From: Marinilabiliales bacterium
GTDB lineage: Bacteria; Bacteroidota; Bacteroidia; Bacteroidales; UBA12077
Direction of reading: 5' to 3'
DNA length: 10,089 nt
Assembly (NCBI GenBank): GCA_002869305.1
Contig: PKTC01000388.1
Location: 1 to 10,089 of the forward strand
Below the pieces are notes generated by a model that saw only the letters and a list, made by a program, of their open reading frames with translations, was not told the DNA's origin and made no database searches. Position numbers and translations under genes: made by a program. This document shows, in pieces, positions 7,222 through 10,089 of this stretch (position 1 is the stretch's first letter; every line of letters begins with the position of its first letter).

Positions 7222-7243
7222 ATAATTAGCTAACAATTATCAA
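7219..7243. repeat. Inverted repeat over the predicted transcription start, candidate operator
   Basis: TTGATAATT (7219-7227) and AATTATCAA (7235-7243) form perfect 9-bp arms around a 7-base centre. The left arm begins inside the -7 element and the repeat ends 14 bases before the start codon. It could be a repressor site or a weak 5'-leader hairpin. With mostly A:T pairs and no T-run it is not a terminator. Confidence 0.5.
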
Positions 7244-7257
7244 CCAATCAGAAAAAA

Positions 7258-7950
7258 ATGAACAAAGCAATCGTCTTATTATCTTTAATGATTACTGCAG
7301 TATATACGCATGCAGTTGAACCAAATTATCAAGAATTCTCTAAACAAGAAACCAATTCATTGTATTTAACTGATCGATATCTTCAATCGGGCAGTTCAGA
7401 ATATGATTTAACTCTAATGAATTTACAAATAGATGTTCTTGGAGTCTTATTTTTTGGCCCTCAAGTTACACTCGATTTTCAATTTGCAAACATGATTGCA
7501 GTTGGACCTTATTTTCGTTATCACTATGCAGGATTAATATATCAAGGAGTAGTAACCGATTGGTTTACTGATGAAACTACTACTTCTCCAGCAAGTTATT
7601 CTTTCGGCCTGCAAGCTAAGTTTTTATTTCCCGTGGGTTCTGGTCAACATAGACCATATTTGGAATTAGGATATGAAAAATCTATTGGATCTGATTCCTG
7701 GGATCCAGATGGAACTTATGGTGAAAGGATATATGAATATGAATCAAACGTATTTCATTTTAATTTTGGTTACCGATTAATGACTATTTCTAGTTTTAAT
7801 TTATCTGCTGCAATTGGTGTTGGAATTTCAAAAGACACTAAAAATATAGGTTATTATGAATTTGGTGAAGAACCAACGGATTATTATTCTTTAGAAACAC
7901 GCGTTCTGCCAATGGTTCAATTAATGTTGGGTTGGCAGCTAGGAAACTAA
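7258..7950 (+). CDS. Predicted outer-membrane beta-barrel protein of unknown function
   Basis: The 230-residue product has a signal peptide (residues 1-19, ending THA) and no Cys. The mature part is rich in Tyr, Phe, Gly and alternating hydrophobic/polar stretches of 8-12 residues, such as PQVTLDFQFANMIAVGPYFRYHY, ASYSFGLQAKFLF, RPYLELGYEKS, FHFNFGYRLM, FNLSAAIGVGIS and PMVQLMLGWQL. These read as antiparallel strands of an 8- or 10-stranded barrel. I do not recognise a specific family. The loops carry several acidic and aromatic residues (DWFTDE, DSWDPDGTYGERIYEYE) but no binding motif I can name. It is monocistronic: its own promoter lies upstream and the next gene has a separate promoter. 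The ATG at 7258 places a normal signal peptide at the N-terminus, which supports the start. Confidence 0.7.
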   Translation: MNKAIVLLSLMITAVYTHAVEPNYQEFSKQETNSLYLTDRYLQSGSSEYDLTLMNLQIDVLGVLFFGPQVTLDFQFANMIAVGPYFRYHYAGLIYQGVVTDWFTDETTTSPASYSFGLQAKFLFPVGSGQHRPYLELGYEKSIGSDSWDPDGTYGERIYEYESNVFHFNFGYRLMTISSFNLSAAIGVGISKDTKNIGYYEFGEEPTDYYSLETRVLPMVQLMLGWQLGN

Positions 7951-7970
7951 CGAAATATATTTAGTATACC

Positions 7971-7995
7971 AAAAACACTTTATTTCTGTTTTTTT
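7971..7995 (+). terminator. Weak AT-rich hairpin with T-run after the beta-barrel gene
   Basis: AAAAACA (7971-7977) pairs with TGTTTTT (7987-7993) around a 9-base loop, and the right side continues in T to 7995. Only one C:G pair is present, so the stem is weak. Position (about 20 bases after the stop) and the T-run are the main support. Confidence 0.25.
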
Positions 7996-8027
7996 AAATT
8001 AAAATCAATCTTAATTCTGTCTATACA

Positions 8028-8058
8028 TTGACATATTTTAATACTTGTCTTATATTTA
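8028..8058 (+). promoter_or_regulatory. Promoter of the diaphorase operon
   Basis: TTG at 8028-8030 is followed after 20 bases by TATATTTA at 8051-8058, one mismatch from TAnnTTTG. Read as a sigma-70 promoter it is TTGACA-N17-TATATT, one mismatch from the classical consensus. Transcription should start near 8062-8066, about 20 bases before the ATG at 8087. The spacing is identical to that of the promoter at 7191-7221. Confidence 0.55.
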
Positions 8059-8063
8059 TAAGA
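8048..8063. repeat. 16-bp palindrome centred on the -7/-10 element, candidate operator
   Basis: TCTTATA (8048-8054) and TATAAGA (8057-8063) form 7-bp arms around two T. The site covers the whole predicted -7/-10 box, so a bound dimer would block polymerase. The sequence is AT-rich, and such short palindromes arise by chance fairly often in this composition. Confidence 0.4.
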
Positions 8064-8086
8064 TATAAATACCTAAATACGATTTT

Positions 8087-8560
8087 ATGGACAGGAATGA
8101 TGTTGTAAAAAGATATGAGCCTGTAAAAGATAATATGCTCAATATTTTACACGAACTTCAAAATAATAATCCTAGCAATTATTTAACTACTGAAGATTTA
8201 AAATGGGTTGCAGAGTATTTGAATACAACTTATAGTTCTGTGTATGGTGTGGTAAGATACTATTCGATGTTTAGCTTAAAACCAAGAGGTAAATTTGTTA
8301 TCAGGGTATGTAACTCACCCTTATGTCATATGGTGGATGATGATAAATTAATACAGAGTATTAAAAATCAATTAAGCATTGGATTGGACGAAACTACAGA
8401 TGATTCATTATTTTCACTGGAGTCTTCAGAATGTTTGGGACATTGTGCAGAGGCTCCTGTGATGATGATAAATGATAAAGTCTATAAAAATCTTAATTCT
8501 TCTAAAATCGAAAATATTTTTCAAAGTATTAGATCAAACGAAAAAAATAAAAAATTGTGA
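8087..8560 (+). CDS. NuoE-family thioredoxin-like [2Fe-2S] subunit of an NAD(P)H-dependent oxidoreductase
   Basis: At 157 residues this matches the 24-kDa subunit family (NuoE, HndA, FdsG, HoxE). An N-terminal helical part contains WVAEYLNTTYSSVYGVVRYYSMF, the usual helix before the fold. The [2Fe-2S] ligands are Cys75 and Cys80 (CNSPLC) and Cys116 and Cys120 (CLGHC), the expected C-x4-C...C-x3-C arrangement, followed by EAPVMMIN. In the complex it works beside the flavin subunit encoded next, as an electron-transfer partner in the cytoplasm. The following start codon overlaps its stop (GTGA, 8557-8560), implying translational coupling. Its C-terminus is Lys/Asn-rich (SNEKNKKL). Assignment to the family is secure; the enzyme it belongs to is not. 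Confidence 0.92.
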   Translation: MDRNDVVKRYEPVKDNMLNILHELQNNNPSNYLTTEDLKWVAEYLNTTYSSVYGVVRYYSMFSLKPRGKFVIRVCNSPLCHMVDDDKLIQSIKNQLSIGLDETTDDSLFSLESSECLGHCAEAPVMMINDKVYKNLNSSKIENIFQSIRSNEKNKKL

Positions 8561-9792
8561 TCTCAGAATATAAAATAGCACTTAAGAGTATTGGCAAATA
8601 TGACCCGAACCAAATAGAAGATTATATCACAATTGGCGGTTATAAATCGGTCAGGAAAGCACTTTCAATTCAACCTGAAAAAATTATTGATTCTGTAATT
8701 AATTCGGGCTTAAGAGGGCGTGGCGGTGCTGGATTTTCAACTGGATTAAAGGAGAAATTCACAAATCAATCCAAAGGAATTCAAAAATTCGTTATCTGCA
8801 ATGCCGATGAAGGTGAACCAGGAACTTTTAAAGATCGGGTTATTATGGAGCAGGATCCTCATGTTCTCCTGGAGGGAATGCTAATATCAGCTTATGCTAT
8901 TCAAGCTACCAAGGCATATATTTATATTAGAGGTGAATACACGGAATCGATTAAAAAGTTACAAACAGCACTAAAGCAAGCAAATGAAAAAGGCTTTATT
9001 GGAAAAAATATTTTTAACTCAGGATTTGATCTTGATTTTGAAATTAAATTAGGTGCAGGGTCTTATTTATGTGGTGAAGAATTAACTCTTTTAGAATCTT
9101 TAGAAGGGAAAAGAGGATATCCAAGAATTAAACCTCCATTTCCAGCCGAAAAGGGACTGTTTGGTAAACCAACATTGGTTAATAACGTCGAAACTTTTGC
9201 TCATATTCCTTATATAATTGAAAAGGGTGCCGAACATTATAAATCAATGGGAACTGATGATTCTCCAGGAACAAAAATCTTTACCATTAGTGGAGATGTT
9301 AAAAAACCAGGATATTATGAAACAGAAATGGGTGTTTCTTTAAGAGAACTAATTTATGATTTTGCTGGTGGCATTAAAGATAACAAAGACTTTTATGCAG
9401 CTATTTTGGGTGGAGCTGCAGGAACATTTGTTAATGAAACCGTGCTCGATACTCCTATGGCTTACGATACATTAAAAGAGAAAGGTGCTGTTTTAGGTTC
9501 AGGAGCAATAATGATCATGTCGGAGGGTAGATCATTATTCGATATGACTAATTCGATTTTAGAATTTTTTAAACACGAGTCATGTGGTAAGTGCGTCCCA
9601 TGTAGGATAGGTATGCCGCAATTATTGTTAATTATGGAAAATGTTAAAAACAATAAATTAGAAAGACTTGAAGCTTTAAACCTACTATTAAATGAATCAG
9701 AGTATATGGCAAAAAGTTCACTATGTCCACTCGGGCAATCGCCTATTTTACCAATTAAAAGCTTAAAACAATATTTCGAAAACCAGTTTTAG
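8557..9792 (+). CDS. NuoF-family FMN- and NAD(H)-binding [4Fe-4S] subunit
   Basis: The 411-residue product is the diaphorase subunit that exchanges electrons between NAD(P)H and Fe-S clusters through FMN. Key segments are GLRGRGGAGFSTGLK (51-65) and CNADEGEPGTFKDR (81-94), which bind nucleotide and FMN, then GAGSYLCGEE (166-175) and the EGKRGYPRIKPPFP stretch with LVNNVET. A SLBB-like domain (TKIFTISGDVKKPGYYE) follows, then the C-terminal [4Fe-4S] ligands Cys343, Cys346, Cys349 and Cys390 (C-x2-C-x2-C-x40-C). It lacks the N-terminal thioredoxin-like extension and the C-terminal ferredoxin extension of larger HndC/HydB proteins, so it has a NuoF-like compact form. The start is GTG at 8557, overlapping the upstream stop by 4 bases; no better in-frame start was seen. 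A third Fe-S subunit gene follows after 8 bases. Confidence 0.95.
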   Translation: MISEYKIALKSIGKYDPNQIEDYITIGGYKSVRKALSIQPEKIIDSVINSGLRGRGGAGFSTGLKEKFTNQSKGIQKFVICNADEGEPGTFKDRVIMEQDPHVLLEGMLISAYAIQATKAYIYIRGEYTESIKKLQTALKQANEKGFIGKNIFNSGFDLDFEIKLGAGSYLCGEELTLLESLEGKRGYPRIKPPFPAEKGLFGKPTLVNNVETFAHIPYIIEKGAEHYKSMGTDDSPGTKIFTISGDVKKPGYYETEMGVSLRELIYDFAGGIKDNKDFYAAILGGAAGTFVNETVLDTPMAYDTLKEKGAVLGSGAIMIMSEGRSLFDMTNSILEFFKHESCGKCVPCRIGMPQLLLIMENVKNNKLERLEALNLLLNESEYMAKSSLCPLGQSPILPIKSLKQYFENQF

Positions 9793-9800
9793 AATTCGTT

Positions 9801-10089
9801 ATGAGTAAATTAATTAATATAACCATTGATGGAAAGAAAATATTAGCTCCTGAAGGTGCCAATTTGTTAAGAGTTGCACAAGAAAGTGGGATACACATTC
9901 CAAGCTTATGTTATCATCGGAAATTATCACCTACTGGTGCTTGTCGTTTATGTGTCACAAAGATTAAAGGAACCAGTGGTTTGGTCATGTCTTGCACAGT
10001 GAATATTAAAGAAGGTATGGAAGTAATAGCCTTTGACAAGGAAATTGAAGAAACACGAAAACATACGTTGGATTATCTATTAGCTGAGC
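9801..10089 (+). CDS. N-terminal [2Fe-2S] ferredoxin domain of a NuoG/FdhA/HndD-like catalytic subunit (partial, cut by window end)
   Basis: The frame from ATG at 9801 stays open to the window edge, giving 96 complete codons. Residues 1-80 form a plant-type ferredoxin domain: an ITIDGKKILAPEG beta hairpin, then [2Fe-2S] ligands Cys37, Cys48, Cys51 and Cys65 (C-x10-C-x2-C-x13-C) in IPSLCYH and GACRLCV. The last residues (RKHTLDYLLAE) begin the helix leading to the His-Cys [4Fe-4S] segment found in NuoG, HndD-type [FeFe]-hydrogenases and NAD-dependent formate dehydrogenase alpha subunits. GACRLCV is, to my knowledge, more usual in the formate dehydrogenase and hydrogenase branches than in complex I NuoG, so I lean to one of those, but the catalytic domain lies outside the window. 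The 8-base gap to the NuoF-like gene shows that it belongs to the same operon. Confidence 0.9.
   Translation, partial: MSKLINITIDGKKILAPEGANLLRVAQESGIHIPSLCYHRKLSPTGACRLCVTKIKGTSGLVMSCTVNIKEGMEVIAFDKEIEETRKHTLDYLLAE

Overview
The window looks like chromosomal DNA of a Bacteroidota bacterium. It is AT-rich, start codons mostly lack Shine-Dalgarno sequences, promoter-like sites fit the phylum's TTG / TAnnTTTG pattern, and the encoded families (a short HSIVPHHHH / C-terminal LRGPP protein, a CusA/CzcA-type RND pump, a small Cys-rich membrane protein ending an FTKKGEFRG-like segment) are typical of that phylum. A marine or anaerobic Bacteroidales/Marinilabiliales-type host is plausible, but this is inference from general style and not a species call.

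Region 1 (1-6762) is a heavy-metal efflux operon. After the last nine codons of an upstream gene come a short exported protein with 17 His and 5 Cys (175-573), an 84-residue His-rich lipoprotein (629-883), a lipoprotein periplasmic adaptor of the CusB/CzcB type with His clusters near both ends (939-2450), a full-length HME-RND pump (2463-5558) and a TolC-type outer-membrane factor (5548-6726). A perfect 14-bp stem terminator closes the operon. The likely working order is that small His-rich proteins capture metal in the periplasm or at the inner membrane, the adaptor accepts it, and the pump and TolC-like channel expel it. By my alignment to E. coli CusA from memory, the three Cu(I)/Ag(I) methionines are replaced by Ser, Ser and His. 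This argues against copying a CusA copper/silver label and suits a His-coordinated metal such as Zn, Co, Ni or Cu(II).

Region 2 (6763-7950) holds a leftward gene for a 70-residue single-pass membrane protein with a Cys-rich tail. Diverging from it is a rightward gene for a predicted outer-membrane beta-barrel protein. The second gene has a good Bacteroidota-type promoter and a 9-bp inverted repeat over the predicted transcription start.

Region 3 (7951-10089) begins a redox operon: a NuoE-like [2Fe-2S] subunit, a NuoF-like FMN/NADH/[4Fe-4S] subunit overlapping it by 4 bp, and the N-terminal ferredoxin domain of a NuoG/FdhA/HndD-like subunit cut by the window end. This is an NAD(P)H diaphorase module. 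The visible part cannot settle whether it serves a formate dehydrogenase, a hydrogenase or another partner. The promoter has a 16-bp palindrome over its -10/-7 element.

No tRNA, rRNA, CRISPR array, transposon or attachment site was recognised. No gene-free stretch exceeds 300 bases. The most notable material is the His-rich accessory proteins with the altered pump metal site; nothing here amounts to a clearly new class of system.
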